A model generated the notes under the pieces. The model saw only the letters and a list, made by a program, of their open reading frames with translations, did not search any database and was not told the origin of the DNA. Shown piece after piece: positions 23,001-34,711 of a stretch of DNA of 64,000 nucleotides. The DNA is from Spinacia oleracea (Eukaryota > Streptophyta > Magnoliopsida > Caryophyllales > Amaranthaceae), in assembly GCF_020520425.1 (NCBI RefSeq), contig NC_079488.1:4069747-4133746 (forward strand), written 5' to 3'. Each line of letters begins with the position of its first letter. Position 1 is the first letter of the stretch. The translations under genes were made by a program, and so were the position numbers.

Positions 23001-26000
23001 TACTCTTACCTTCCCCTAAAATTGTCTTTTTTTGGATGTCCCACAAAAGTGTGCGCTATCCACAATGCCTACTAATTTGCTCAACTTCCCGTGTTACCTT
23101 TTCCTTGTCTAAAATGGTTATTGGCTTTCCACATATTTCAAACAATGCAATACAGTTCAAACAAAAGTCAGCGACATAATTGGTTTAACAAATATAGCGA
23201 GACAGGGGTAGTAGTTTGCTTAAATTTTGTGACAAGTGGTAAAGAAAACTCTTATTGGCTCGGACAGAAGTAGGTGGTTTATCATGATCTGATCCCCTGA
23301 CTTATGGTGTTATGACTTGTTATGTGCTGACGACCTGGCGTCTCTGATATTTTTACAGGAATTGTCCTCTTGACTTGAAAGAAGCTATTGCCAGCTTAAT
23401 ATTTGCAGCTCCGAGGTGTGGAGACATTACTGAGCTCCAGGATGTCCGCAAGCATTTCACGGCAAAATATGGTAAAGAGTTTGCTACTGCTGCTGCTGAG
23501 GTCCGTCCTGCATGTGGAGTAAGCAGAAGTGTGAGTTCTCAGAGTGTACTATTGAAATGTGAATTGCATTCTATCAGGCGGTTTTGTTTTAGTAACACAT
23601 TACACTTAAAAAGGAATTTTTTATCATATCTCTTGATCTAATCTAGATTACAACTTTGTATCAGTTGGTCGAAAAGTTATCTGTGATTGCCCCTGATGGT
23701 CAGACGAAAGTGAAATTCCTTACTGCCATTGCGGAAGAAAATAACATTAAATGGGAACCAAATTGGTTCAAAGAGGAAAATCCACCGCCTTTTGTTGACA
23801 TCCCGGTGAGACTTTAGAAGGCTATGCATCCTCTTTGAAAATAATTTCTTAAACTAAACAGAAGGATTAGAAAATTTCTAAATTTATCTCAAGTTATGAT
23901 GGGAAGGAAAAAGTCTAAGAAATTATTTTCTCGTGCTTTGCTCAGTATTACAATAATATTTGCATAAATGATTCAGGAATTTTGTTTTTGCATCAATAAT
24001 GGTTAATGTTTGAGACATAGAAAATAAAAGATAAATGATAAATGTTGTGGAACAGGATGGAGTTTGTAACTTTGTATACAGTATAGAGGAACTGTGAACA
24101 CTGTCCAAAATAATGTTCCCTTGATTGTTAAAATTTTGTTAATAATAATTAGGTTTCCTGACCAATATATTTTTGGCAGAAGGTAGCAGCAGTTCAATCT
24201 GTGGAGAGCAGCAAGATTCAAATGCAACCCCTGAATTTTGAAATTGCTGACGTGAATGAAGAAAATCATTCTCATGATAAAGCAAGGCCAGAGACTTCTT
24301 CTCAAAGCCATGCTCGTACAAACAGTGGTGTTGTACCTCCATCTTCCACTTATCGTCCTGATTCTAGACCTTCAGGTAAAACAATTATATTTCGTGATGT
24401 TTGAGTATTGATACTTCCTCCATTCCTTAAATATTGCATCATGTTGACTTCACGCTTTCCAACACACAACTTTGACTCTTAATATCTCGCATTATGTATA
24501 AGTAAAAATTATAAAAAATTGATATTTAGAAAATATATATCGATGCGAATATAACAAGAATCTCACATGACTAGAATTTTTCTTAGATATAAATAACAAA
24601 AGTTGACCAAATGTCTAGTGTAAATAGTGTAAAAAACAAGATGGTGCGATATTTATGGAACGGAGGAAGTATAAAGGTCTGCTTCTGAAAGATCTCATTT
24701 ACCAGCTTAAAATTTTTATGTTTGCAGAGAGCCCCTCACAGAAGATAAACGGTCAGTCATCTGGGACTTTTGAGACTGCTTTTGTGCCCGGCAGGCAAAA
24801 GTGGAACATGGAATTCAAGGATGCAACTGCTGCTGCTCAGGCTGCTGCTGAGTCTGCAGAAATGGCAAGCATGGCTGCCAGGGCGGCTATAGAACTTTCT
24901 AGAAGTAACGTCGTGAGTGAGGATAACCATCACTATACAAACAGTGGGCTGCAACATAATCAGGTGCACAGAAATTCAGTCAGTGGTTCATTCAATCAGA
25001 GGAGTCCAAGAATGGAGAAACACGAAGATTCAAGTAGGCAAGGTAACATGAATGAAGGAGGTGATGCCAGAAGTTTAAACAAAGATTACACTCAATATGG
25101 GGAGGAGTATGAGTCCGGTAAACAAGATTTTGGGGAGAGAGAAAATAGCAGAAGGCATAATACAAGAGGCTCTGATTCTAGTCCTATTATTACTTCTAAA
25201 GCTGAACCCGGTATGTTTAGTTCATCATCAAACTTCCAGGAGTATAAAGTTGAGTCTTCTGAGAACCCTTTCTATGAAGAAGAGACGGTGGGAAAGGAGG
25301 AAAATCAGTCTAGGAATTCTGAATCTAAATCCACTGTTTTGGGGGATGATTATGGTGTTTTTCCAAATTTAAACTACGATAGCTACCAGTATGATTCTGG
25401 TGATGACTCTTTAAACAGTTTCAGCAGGAAAACTGCTGACCAAGAGGATTGGAATGTAAAAAGTGCTTATACATTTGGTGAAGAAGATACAACTTTCAAG
25501 GATAATAGAGAAGGAAATAGAATTCCTGAATCAGATGATAAGTATGGATTCGACTCTGTCAGTGATATTTTTGTTGGGGTGGACCACAGGACCAGTGGCG
25601 TGGATATTGATGAAAAAGGAACTCGTACTAATGCTGAAGTGTTTTTTGATGAATCTGGTTCTGATGAGGATGATAAAAGTGTCCTAAATCCTACTGAGGA
25701 ACACAATTACTCTGTTCCTTCTGAATCTACATGTATATGTTCCTCTTTGAACCAAGACAAACCTCGCTTTGAACCTGATCTTTCCGAAAGTTTCAAACGG
25801 TCACCGATATATTCAAAATTAACCGAGCCCATGCCTCTGACTTTTGATGATTCTGATAAGGAAAGTTCGGGGAGTGAGAAAGAGGCACAGAGAGAAAATT
25901 TTGACTCTGAAGCTCTTAGCTATGACTACCAGAAGCCTGATGCAGATCCCCATCGTGATCTGAGAACAACATTTGTGGAAAAAGGAACTGCAGATTCTTT

Positions 26001-26973
26001 CATGAACAGTAAACAAGTGGAGGAGAATCAAAATAGATATTCTGGTTCTGTTTCTAAGAACAACTATAGTTTTGACAAGTCTTCAGAATCGTCAACCGAC
26101 ATCAAAAGCCGGTCTGATTATGATTTGTTTGATGGTGGATCCAAGAAATCTTTTCAATCCCCGAGACTGTCAGAATCACGAAATCCTGTTTCCGAGGTTG
26201 AATTGCATCATCCTACTCCTGAAGTTGGTATAGAGTTGAACCTAGGATCATTGCCTGGTGGGCGTCGAAATAGGGCTCAAGGGCGCTTGGCAAGAGGTAA
26301 ATTAGCTGATGCTTCATCTTCTCCAAATAATACTTTTGGTTCCAGTGAGAAAGCTTCTAGTTATGAATTCCCCAGTCAAATAGACAACAAAGAGGTGCCG
26401 GTGTCTATGAAGTTAACTGGGCTCCATAGGAGTTATGAATCACCTATTGATGATACTCAGGTGGTAATTCTGAAGAAAGATGATGAAAACGTGGGTAAAA
26501 TTAGCTCGAAAAGTTCAACAAGGTATTTTGATTCTGATGACAGTGACAGCAGTTCTGAGGAGGATGATGTTCTTAAACCTAAACCTGCCGCGAGCAAAAC
26601 ATTCCTGGGTGCTGGACTATCTCGGAGGACTAATGCTTCTACTCCAAGATCAGTTGCCACATCATCATCAGTTGCTGCTGCAAAGGCAGGAAGATCTTCA
26701 AGTTCCAATAATAATGAAGTTTCAAGCTCTAGGATCATTGATCAATCGGGTTTTAATGATCGCCAAAATTTGGCTAAAAGTTCAGAACATTTGGAGGAGA
26801 AACCAGTAACTCCGAAACATCCTGATGTTCCTGAGAAATCCTCGAGTTTAAATGAGAAGAAGGCTCCTTCTAGAGAAAACTCCGGCAAAAACCCTAGTCA
26901 TGTTCATCCCAAGCTTCCGGATTTTGAGACATTTACCGCGCACCTGCAATCTCTACGGACAAATCGCCACTAG
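20025..26973 (+). CDS. IST1-like protein (ESCRT-III associated, regulator of Vps4)
   Basis: Seven coding exons: 20025-20056, 20257-20389, 21314-21417, 23359-23530, 23665-23805, 24180-24375 and 24728-26973. All have GT-AG introns and phases that fit, giving 1007 residues. The N-terminal ~175 residues form an Ist1 domain: helices with SRIKLMKNKKDNQLKHLKRE and AAYEMIEIYCELIVVRLP, then CPLDLKEAIASLIFAAPRCG, DVRKHFTAKYGKEF and RPACGVSRSLVEKL. IST1 proteins bind ESCRT-III subunits and Vps4/SKD1 in multivesicular-body sorting. The long last exon encodes a Ser/Asp/Glu-rich, probably disordered tail with an Ala-rich stretch (AAAQAAAESAEMASMAARAA). This C-terminal extension is typical of some plant ISTL proteins. 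Intron 3 holds a hAT MITE and intron 6 a Stowaway. Exon 2 is flanked by tandem duplications. Confidence 0.9.
20088..20276. repeat. tandem duplication of the exon 2 acceptor region
   Basis: Unit 1 (20088-20181) and unit 2 (20191-20276) both run from TGAATTTTCTATGAATTTGA through GATTTTGATTGC to TGCAGTAAA(G/A)CGGCATTGAATCT. The first copy therefore has a decoy splice acceptor. Splicing to it gives an in-frame TGA after ten codons. Confidence 0.88.
20342..20690. repeat. tandem duplication of the exon 2 3' end and donor
   Basis: The segment GTAGCTCAATTGCTTGA...GGATTCGAGTA plus about 120 bp of intron (20342-20516) recurs at about 20518-20690 with substitutions and small gaps. The second copy keeps a GT donor, and TTTAG at its left edge could serve as an acceptor. 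If used as an exon it would begin with an in-frame TAG. Confidence 0.88.
21949..22284. mobile_element. hAT-type MITE in intron 3 of the IST1-like gene
   Basis: Terminal inverted repeats TAGACCTGGTTA / TAACCAGGTCTA, flanked by an 8-bp duplication GTTCTGTC (21941-21948 and 22285-22292). The subterminal parts contain GGGCAGGG and TGACCCGC repeats, common in plant hAT MITEs. No coding potential. Confidence 0.88.
24414..24669. mobile_element. Stowaway-like MITE in intron 6 of the IST1-like gene
   Basis: Ends CTTCCTCCATTCCTTAAATA and (inverse) CTTCCTCCGTTCCATAAATA, flanked by TA on both sides (24412-24413, 24670-24671), the target duplication of Tc1/Mariner Stowaway elements. It ends 58 bp before exon 7. 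An ATG inside it (24655) is in frame with exon 7. Confidence 0.82.
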
Positions 26974-27420
26974 GCAATTGAGTGACTGACTTAGATCATC
27001 ATATACTGTGTACATAGCTACTATTCACCAGGTTTGTCTGCGTTTCATTTTCAGGAGTGTCTTCACTTGATATTTACACTGTGCTAGAGCTGTCAAGACA
27101 GGTACAGGGGTCGGGTCTTTTTTTATTCTCGGGTCATGATCGGGTCGGGTCACTTTGTCACTCTGGTATAGGTCGAGTTGGTTTTCTGTCGGGTCATATC
27201 GGTTTGTTTTTCCATTTCGGGTAGAGGTCGGGTTCGGGTCGAGTCATGTTCATCCCAAGCTTTACCGTGCACCTGCAATCTATACGGAGAAATCGCCAGT
27301 AGCAATTGAGCGACTTAGATCTTATACTGTACATAGCTATTCAACAGGTTTGTGTGCATTTCATGTTCAGGAATCAGGAGTGTCTTCAAACTTGATATTT
27401 ATACTGTGTCTGTGCAGAAG
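26898..27420. repeat. duplication of IST1-like 3' coding end and 3' UTR
   Basis: 26898-27085 (from CATGTTCATCCCAAGCTT through the stop codon and into the 3' UTR) recurs at about 27244-27420, with a deletion of some 20 bp in the coding part and a few substitutions. Between the copies (27086-27243) lies CGGGTCGGGTC-type sequence starting TAGAGCTGTCAAGACAGG, which resembles a hAT terminus. Confidence 0.82.
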
Positions 27421-27960
27421 AACTTCTATATACATGTTTTACATACCACACTTCATCAAGACTCGGCGCTGGGCCGGGCCGGACCGGCCCATAAGTAGTA
27501 GCGTAGTACTACTTGAGCTGTATGTTTTATATTTCCGCTTTAAGCAGATCGAAAATATACTTCATTTGTTGTGAATACTTCAACAGGCTAGTGTGAGAGA
27601 ACATTGTTTCATTGGATTAAATTTTTGTACAATTACGTTTGTGTTTAGCTACCTTCATGAGGTTGGAAGAGTGGCATATTGTGGTTATAAACACATTACA
27701 GGGGTACCCTAGTAATTTTACATCACATAACAGGAGCACGGTATACCATTGTTCTTATGTTTTATACCATTGTTCTTTTTTGTATTATTATTTTCGTTTT
27801 TTTATACCATTTTTGATATTATTGAAAGTTTAATGTATTTACAGAATTGCCATATTATGTATTTACTAAATTTAGGAAGTGATTACAAATTGATTTGCTA
27901 TAAAAGGTCCAATTAAGGACATAAGCAATAATTTGGGATACACAAATTCTTATTTATAAG
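27421..27960. other. intergenic region, no gene seen
   Basis: AT-rich sequence downstream of the IST1-like gene. It has a short GC-rich patch with GGGCCGGGCCGGACCGGCCC near 27470-27492. No coding exon, RNA gene or clear transposon end was recognised. Confidence 0.5.
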
Positions 27961-28247
27961 GGTTGTACAATAAATATTATACACCATAGTAAAAGTTAAC
28001 TCAAAATGTTTAAAAGTTAAGCTTATATATGTAAAAGTTATCCATTTTTTAGTGATAAATTTTTTCATTTTAATAAAACTTATTTCTTCAAAATCACTAA
28101 TAATGTATAAAATTAATTATTTAACTCTTTAAAATGTTTATCTATCAACGTTTTTTTTTACTAATATAAAAGTTAATCAAAACTAGGTTAAAGTTACAAA
28201 AAAATGGGTAAAAGTTATCTTGGTGTACAATAAATTTATTGTGCACC
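27961..28247. mobile_element. MITE-like inverted-repeat element
   Basis: The left end GGTTGTACAATAAATATTATACACC and about 15 following bases (including GTAAAAGTTA) are the inverse of the right end TAACTTTTAC / GGTGTACAATAAATTTATTG. The interior is AT-rich and repeats AAAAGTTA. No clear target duplication was found, so the superfamily is not assigned. Confidence 0.5.
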
Positions 28248-28570
28248 TAGTGCGCGCAAGACCTTTTGTTTTTGATATTCTTTTAGTTGCTGTTGTTTAC
28301 TCAAAGAGGTTATTAATATTATTTCGTCTGTTTTTTAAGACATGCATTATATTGACTTTTCACAATTTATTTATCAACTTTGACCTAATTTTGGTGATGT
28401 TTGGTTGTATTTGGGAAATTATGTTTCCATGTATTTGCAATTTTCATGTGTTTTAACTTCTTAGGAATTGAGTATTCTTGTTTGATTGTGCTTAGAAAGT
28501 TAGAATTTTCATGGGAAGTTCTACTTACCTAGTGGGGACTAGGTAAACAATTTCAACATTTCCGGGAAGT
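28248..28570. other. intergenic region flanking the Sirevirus, no gene seen
   Basis: AT-rich sequence. The last 100 bp contain repeated GGAAGT(T/A)CTACTTAC-like words in both orientations that continue to the right of the Sirevirus at 38454-38530, so the retrotransposon may have landed in an older inverted-repeat element. Confidence 0.4.
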
Positions 28571-28575
28571 AGAAC

Positions 28576-29668
28576 TGTTGATTCCTGGTTTTGATGATGA
28601 CAAGCTTACCTTCTACTAATAGTTCGTTTTGGAGAATGTCAGGAACAGGTTAATATTTAAAGAAGAACAAATGCAACAACCGAAGCAAGCTAGGGAGCTT
28701 TGAAGTAATTAAGTTCAAAGTACGTGGCAAGATTAAATCAAGGATCAAGTCAAGCAAATTCTATAAGGGTCGAAAGGTATAAGACCAATGTAATTTAGTA
28801 CATGCTTAGTATGGGAACAGAGTATTTTGAAGAGTCCTAGTTATATCGTGAAACGAAATAAATCAGTTTTACTTTTACAAAAAGATAAACGTCAAATGTT
28901 TTAAACTGATTTTACAAAACTGTTTGAAGTTACACTCTTGAATTTGAGTTAACATATAACTCTCAAAATACGAAAAGATTGATTTTCCTAAACGCGTTTG
29001 AAGTAAGATTTGCGAAAATCTATCTATTAAAAAGAGTCCTAAACTGGGTTGGATTTGAATCTAGGTTAAACACTTGGATTCGTATAAATACAACCTTTGT
29101 TCTTTGCGAAACTTTTTATCAGACTTATTTACATCAACCGGAAGCTTTCAGGTATCACCCTTAAAGTCTTAATCTTTAAAGAAGTCTGTTCCTGTTCCCA
29201 TATAGAGCAGTATTTGTTACTTAGTCTTATATCATATGTTAAGTAGTTAATTAATTCTTATACGTTTGATTAAAGTGTTGAGTTATTGTATGTTAAGCCT
29301 GAGTCAGGCTTACTTGAGCAAGAGAGAAGATCTCACGAGAGATCAGTGAGTAGGAACAGTTGAGGGACTGTTTCCATAAGGGAAGGAACAAAGAGGGTTG
29401 TTCCTAGTCATCTGCAATCAGAGGCGATTGGCAGATTGTGGCCCGAGTAGATTAGGTTTGTAAAGAAACTAAGTTGTTTTGCCTAATTAGTGAAAGTGTT
29501 TAAGTCCCCAAAGGGGCCGTGGTTTTTTCCTCTCTATTGGGCCTAGAGAGTTTTCCACGCTAAATCTTGCTTGCATATTTTACTATTTCTGTTCCTTATA
29601 GTTTAATTTTTATAAATACGTAAAATATCAATTCACCCCCCCTCTTGAGGAACTCTGTAAAACTAACA
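28576..29668 (+). repeat. 5' LTR of the Sirevirus
   Basis: Begins TGTTGATTCCTGG and ends GTAAAACTAACA. A TATA box TATAAATA lies at 29083-29090. No difference from the 3' LTR was found on line-by-line reading. Confidence 0.93.
29083..29090 (+). promoter_or_regulatory. TATA box in Sirevirus 5' LTR
   Basis: TATAAATA placed about 585 bp before the LTR end. It is the best promoter candidate for the element transcript. Confidence 0.55.
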
Positions 29669-29670
29669 AT

Positions 29671-29683
29671 TGGTATCAGAGCC
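29671..29683 (+). promoter_or_regulatory. primer binding site of the Sirevirus
   Basis: TGGTATCAGAGCC, complementary to the 3' end of initiator Met-tRNA, two bases after the 5' LTR. Confidence 0.85.
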
Positions 29684-29734
29684 AGAACCCTTTAAACTGC
29701 AGGTAACGCTGACGGGAAAAACGATTCTGAAGCT

Positions 29735-30826
29735 ATGAACACTACGGAGAAACTAGAAGAGGGATACTCATCACAACGACCTCCAATGTTTAGTGGCAAA
29801 TACTATTCCTACTGGAGAAACAGGATGGAGATTTTCATTAAGGCTGAACACTATCAAGTATGGAGAGTGATTGAAGTTGGAGACTTCCAAGTCACTAAGC
29901 TGAACTCCTTTGGAGAAACTGTTCCCAAACCTGTTGATGAATTTGATAAAGCCGACTATGAAAAGCTTGAACTCAATGCCATGGCCGTCAAAATCCTTCA
30001 TTGTGGACTAGGTCCAAATGAACACAACAGAGTAATGGGCTGCAAGAACGCGAAGCAGATTTGGGATCTGCTCCAGGTTACTCATGAAGGAACAAACGAA
30101 GTCAAGAGATCGAAGATTGATCTCTTAATGCACCAATACGAGCTGTTCACCATGAAGACATCTGAAACGATTCAAGACATGATTACCCGCTTCACAAACA
30201 TTATCAATGAACTAAATTCTCTTGGCAAAATCATAACTCCTGAGGAACAAGTCAGGAAGGTCCTAAGAAGTCTACCACAAGATCCCTGGATGGCTAAAGT
30301 CACAGCCATCCAGGAAACTAAAGACTTCACAAAGTTTAACCTGGAACAACTGGCTGGATCTCTCCTAACTCATGAACTGCAATTAAATGCGCGACCTTCA
30401 GAGAATACCAAAAATAGAGCTCTTGCTCTAAAAATCGAAAATGATGAAAACTCTGAAGAAGATGAAGAGACAGCTCTGTTTGCTAGGAGGTTCAGAAGAA
30501 TGTTTAGGAACTACAAAGATGTGGAACACAGAAGCAAACCAAATCGAAAGTTCCCTAAAACTGACACTGGATGCCATAAGTGTGGAAATTTGGAACATCG
30601 CATTAGGGAATGTCCTCTATGGGATCAAGAACGAGGAAAGGGAAAGGAAACAACAAAAGATAGATTCAAAGACAACAGAAACTCCTTTTCCAAAACTGAG
30701 GTAAGAAAAGCCATGATTGCTGCATGGGGAGATACTTCTTCTGATGAGGAACAAGAACAACCCAACGAAGAAATTGCACACCTGTGTCTTGTAGCTGAAC
30801 ATGAAGATGAAGAATCCGACTCATAA
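29735..30826 (+). CDS. Sirevirus gag, first part (ends at premature stop)
   Basis: 363 residues. The N-terminal part is a UBN2/DUF4219-type capsid domain (FSGKYYSYWRNRMEIFI near residue 20, then ETIQDMITRFTNIINEL). A zinc knuckle CHKCGNLEHRIREC lies near residue 280, followed by an acidic tail. The TAA at 30824-30826 interrupts the frame. The same frame stays open afterwards to 31546 with gag-like sequence, so the stop is most likely a mutation within a longer gag. Confidence 0.85.
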   Translation: MNTTEKLEEGYSSQRPPMFSGKYYSYWRNRMEIFIKAEHYQVWRVIEVGDFQVTKLNSFGETVPKPVDEFDKADYEKLELNAMAVKILHCGLGPNEHNRVMGCKNAKQIWDLLQVTHEGTNEVKRSKIDLLMHQYELFTMKTSETIQDMITRFTNIINELNSLGKIITPEEQVRKVLRSLPQDPWMAKVTAIQETKDFTKFNLEQLAGSLLTHELQLNARPSENTKNRALALKIENDENSEEDEETALFARRFRRMFRNYKDVEHRSKPNRKFPKTDTGCHKCGNLEHRIRECPLWDQERGKGKETTKDRFKDNRNSFSKTEVRKAMIAAWGDTSSDEEQEQPNEEIAHLCLVAEHEDEESDS

Positions 30827-30877
30827 TCTGATAAATTCCAGGCAAGTCTTGTTCATATTAAAAGCAGGCTTGAATCC

Positions 30878-31546
30878 ATGTCTAAAGTAGAACTGTTTGA
30901 CTTACTTTCTTGTCTCACTAGTGATTATGAGGATCTCCTAAAGGAAAAACTAGACTCTGACAGAAAACACCAAGACATTGTAAATAAACTCACAGAGGAG
31001 TTGGAATGGACCAGAAGCTCAAACTTAGATATTGACAATCGGTTCTTTAAACTCTTTGATCAAAACCTCCATATAAAAGAAATGTGTGAAGCCTTACGCA
31101 ATGAAAACTCCTGGCTAAAACAAGATCTGATTGACCTAAAAATAGCCAAAACCAAGAACCTCTATAAAGAAGAACTAGAAAAAGCTCAGTTAGAACTAGT
31201 GAAAATTCACCAAGAAAAGACCCATCTAGAAAGTGAATTGGCTAAAAGGACCAGACACAAAATAGAGGGAACACCAAAATGGATAGAAGAAGCTAGAACC
31301 AAACGCACAGAAGGTTTAGGTTTTAACCACAAAAAGCATCATCCTAGAAAAACCAGAGTAGACTTATACAGTGACATAGTATGTACCTTCTGTGGTCAAA
31401 TCGGTCACTATAGAGTTTCTTGCCCTAAAAACCAAAGGTACTTGGAAAAGAACATCGAATTCACCAAAACTAAATGGGTAAAGAAAAGTGATTTGATTCC
31501 AAGTAAGGAACCCAAGCTATGCTGGGTTCCTAAAAACTCTAACTAA
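30878..31546 (+). pseudogene. Sirevirus gag, C-terminal part downstream of the stop
   Basis: Same frame as the upstream gag. Lysine/glutamate-rich coiled-coil sequence is followed by a second CCHC knuckle (CTFCGQIGHYRVSC near 31384-31425). Its first ATG at 30878 is probably not a natural start. Sirevirus gag is usually one long frame with its nucleocapsid motifs near the end. Confidence 0.7.
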
Positions 31547-31553
31547 AAACTTC

Positions 31554-32909
31554 ATGCAGGTCGAAGTGAGGGGGAACAACACATGGTACCTAGACAGTGG
31601 TTGTTCCAAGCACATGACTGGAGACAGAAACAGATTTCTCTCACTCACGACCTACGAAGGTGGAACTGTGACTTTTGGCGATAATAAGAAAGGTAACATC
31701 ATTGGCATTGGTAAGGTTGGTAAGTCAAAGTCTCATTCCATCGATAATGTGTTTTTAGTTGAGGGACTAGGTCATAGTTTATTAAGCATTTCTCAATTCT
31801 GTGACAAAGGCAATTATGCAAAATTCTTCTCAAATAAATGTCTAATCATCAATAGTAACACAGAGACAGTGATCTTAGAGGGACAGAGGAAAGGGAACAC
31901 ATATGTGGTTAACCTCAACTCGGTCCCTCACTCCAATCTAACCTGTCTCAGTGTTATTGAAGATGATCCTTTGTTATGGCACAAAAGATTTGGTCATGCT
32001 AGCTTTTCTCTAATGAACAAATTAAAATTGAAAAATTTAGTCACAGGTCTCCCAAATACAAAGTTTGCAAAACAATCAGTCTGTGATGCTTGTATCAAAG
32101 GAAAGCAAGTAAGAACGTCCTTTAAATCAAAGGGGGTAATCAACACAACAAGACCACTGGAGCTGATCCACATGGATCTGTGTGGACCAATGAGGACACA
32201 GAGCAGAAGCGGAAAGAAGTACGTACTCGTAATTGTAGACGACTTCTCAAGATACACATGGGAGATCTTCCTATCCAACAAGGAAGAGACGTTTGAAGAA
32301 TTCCTGGCTTTCGCCACAAAGGTTCAACGACAAAGCAGTCATAAGCTGGTCCACATCAGACCAGATCATGGTACAGAATTTCAAAATATAAGATTTGATG
32401 ATATATGTAAAGGTTCAGGAATAGATCACAACTTCTCTGCTCCCAGAACACCTCAACAAAACGGTGTTGTAGAAAGAAAGAACCGAACTCTTGAAGATAT
32501 GACAAGGACTATGTTGATTGCTAGTGGACTTCCAAAAAGTTTCTGGGCCGAAGCTCTAAATACGGCATGCTATGTGCTCAATCGAGTGCTAATTAGAGCT
32601 ATCAAAAACAAAACTCCATATGAACTGTACAAAGGAAGAAAACCCTCTATAACCCATCTTAGAATCTTTGGTTGCAAGTGTTTCGTTCACAACAATGGAA
32701 AGGATCAACTGGGAAAATTTGATGCACGAAGTGATGAAGCAATATTCCTAGGATATGCCTCAAACAGCAAAGCGTATAGAGTATTCAACAAAAGGACCAT
32801 GTGCATGGAAGAAAGCATACATATTATATTTGATGAAACTGACTCCCAAAACTATGTTTCAGGTACAACTTCTGACGGAAAACTAGAGAAACAGAAGACG
32901 AAGAGATAA
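31554..32909 (+). CDS. Sirevirus pol, protease and integrase part
   Basis: 451 residues, starting eight bases after the gag stop in another frame. Aspartic protease DSGCSKHM is near residue 17, GAG-pre-integrase has [10 protein letters not shown], and the zinc-binding end is CDACIKGK. The integrase core shows HMDLCGPM, a second Asp in RPDHGTEF and the Glu in NGVVERKN. The position normally Ser in the RSDHGTEF motif is Pro here. The frame ends at a TAA because of a frameshift between 32876 and 32909. The downstream RT part is in another frame. Confidence 0.85.
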   Translation: MQVEVRGNNTWYLDSGCSKHMTGDRNRFLSLTTYEGGTVTFGDNKKGNIIGIGKVGKSKSHSIDNVFLVEGLGHSLLSISQFCDKGNYAKFFSNKCLIINSNTETVILEGQRKGNTYVVNLNSVPHSNLTCLSVIEDDPLLWHKRFGHASFSLMNKLKLKNLVTGLPNTKFAKQSVCDACIKGKQVRTSFKSKGVINTTRPLELIHMDLCGPMRTQSRSGKKYVLVIVDDFSRYTWEIFLSNKEETFEEFLAFATKVQRQSSHKLVHIRPDHGTEFQNIRFDDICKGSGIDHNFSAPRTPQQNGVVERKNRTLEDMTRTMLIASGLPKSFWAEALNTACYVLNRVLIRAIKNKTPYELYKGRKPSITHLRIFGCKCFVHNNGKDQLGKFDARSDEAIFLGYASNSKAYRVFNKRTMCMEESIHIIFDETDSQNYVSGTTSDGKLEKQKTKR

Positions 32910-34711
32910 GGAAAAGTTCCCAACCAGAAGAACAAACCCAAGTTGAAGAAACATCTGAAGATAACATAGTTGAAGAGGAACCAGCACAGGCCGAAGATCA
33001 AGCAGAAACAAATGAGCAAGTTGAACAGTCTGTTGTGGAAACAAACACACCCTTCCAACCCAGACCTTGGAAACATCAAAGCTCACATCCCCTTGACCAA
33101 ATAATCAGTGATCTTGGACGTGGAACCACGACCAGATCCCAACTCAAAAACTTCTGTGCTTTCTATGCTTATTTATCCATGATTGAACCTAAAAATTACA
33201 AAGAAGCACTAACTGATTCTGATTGGATCATTGCTATGCAGGAGGAGCTTAATGAATTCGAAAGAAATAAAGTATGGCATCTTGAGCCTATACCATTGAA
33301 CAATCGAGTAATAGGTCTCAAGTGGGTATTTCGAAATAAACAAGATGAGCATGCTACGATTACCAGGAACAAGGCCAGACTAGTTGTCAAGGGATACAAC
33401 CAACAAGAAGGAATAGACTTTGAAGAAACATTTGCTCCAGTTGCCAGAATGGAGGCAATACGCATACTAATAGCATTTGCATCATATATGGGATTCAAAC
33501 TCTATCAAATGGATGTAAAATGTGCCTTCCTAAACGGCAATCTCAAGGAAGAAGTCTATGTGGAACAACCTCCAGGCTTTGAAGATCCAGAATATCCCGC
33601 ACATGTCTACAAACTAGATAAGGCACTGTATGGACTGAAACAAGCACCAAGAGCCTGGTATGAACGTCTCTCACACTTTTTGCTAGACAATAAGTTCAAT
33701 CGAGGTAAGGTTGATAGAACTCTGTTCCTTAAGTCAAGAAATACATACATACTAATTGTTCAAATCTATGTTGATGATATTATATTTGGAGCAACTAACG
33801 AAGATCTATGCAAGGAATTCTCTGACCTAATGCAGCAAGAATTTCAAATGAGCATGATGGGAGAACTCAACTTCTTCCTAGGTCTCCAAATCAAGCAAAC
33901 GGAACAAGGGATCATGATACATCAACAGAAATACATAAAAGATCTCATCAAGAAATATGGAATGGAGTCCGCTAAGAGCAACCACACTCCAATGGGAACA
34001 ACCACGAGACTGGATGAGGATCAAGAAGGTAAGAGTGTAGACCAAACAAGGTACAGAGGTATGATAGGCTCCCTACTTTATCTTACAGCAAGCAGACCAG
34101 ACATCGCATTCAGTGTAGGTGTCTGTGCCCGCTTCCAATCAAATCCAAAAGAATCTCACCTTACAGCTGTCAAAAGAATTCTAAGATATCTAAAAGGAAC
34201 AGACGATTTGTGCCTATGGTACCCTAACTATGATCACTTTGATCTCAAAGGATATACAGATGCTGACTATGCAGGTGACCTAGTAAACAGAAAGAGTACA
34301 TCAGGAATGGTTCAATTCCTAGGAGCATGTGCAGTTTCCTGGGCTTCAAAGAAACAAAACACAATGGCATTATCCACAACAGAAGCTGAATATGTAGCTG
34401 CGGCTTCATGCTGTTCCCAAATGCTATGGATCAAACAACAACTTAGAGATTTTGGTATGAAATTAAAGTGTGTTCCTATCCTATGCGACAACACAAGTGC
34501 AATCTGCATATCAAAAGACCCAGTGCACCACTCAAGGGTCAAACACATTCACATTCGACATCACTTTTTGAAAGATTATGTGGAAAAGGAACTAGTCAAA
34601 CTTGAATTCTGTCCCACAGAAGATCAAGTAGTTGACATCTTGACCAAACCACTTAACAGGGACAGACACGACAAGCTCAGGTTAGAACTCGGTATGATAC
34701 GAATACAATAA
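32876..34711 (+). CDS. Sirevirus pol, reverse transcriptase and RNase H part (frameshifted)
   Basis: Open from 32876 to a stop at 34711. It lacks its own ATG near the start, since it is the continuation of pol after the frameshift. RT motifs include [39 protein letters not shown] and the catalytic YVDDIIFG. RNase H has [24 protein letters not shown] and the C-terminal HIRHHF/ILTKPL segment. All catalytic residues that I can check are present. Confidence 0.88.
   Translation, partial: RKTRETEDEEIRKSSQPEEQTQVEETSEDNIVEEEPAQAEDQAETNEQVEQSVVETNTPFQPRPWKHQSSHPLDQIISDLGRGTTTRSQLKNFCAFYAYLSMIEPKNYKEALTDSDWIIAMQEELNEFERNKVWHLEPIPLNNRVIGLKWVFRNKQDEHATITRNKARLVVKGYNQQEGIDFEETFAPVARMEAIRILIAFASYMGFKLYQMDVKCAFLNGNLKEEVYVEQPPGFEDPEYPAHVYKLDKALYGLKQAPRAWYERLSHFLLDNKFNRGKVDRTLFLKSRNTYILIVQIYVDDIIFGATNEDLCKEFSDLMQQEFQMSMMGELNFFLGLQIKQTEQGIMIHQQKYIKDLIKKYGMESAKSNHTPMGTTTRLDEDQEGKSVDQTRYRGMIGSLLYLTASRPDIAFSVGVCARFQSNPKESHLTAVKRILRYLKGTDDLCLWYPNYDHFDLKGYTDADYAGDLVNRKSTSGMVQFLGACAVSWASKKQNTMALSTTEAEYVAAASCCSQMLWIKQQLRDFGMKLKCVPILCDNTSAICISKDPVHHSRVKHIHIRHHFLKDYVEKELVKLEFCPTEDQVVDILTKPLNRDRHDKLRLELGMIRIQ

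Noticed and set aside
27555..28460. Short open frames downstream of the IST1-like gene
   Set aside because: AT-rich, no splice context, partly inside an inverted-repeat element.
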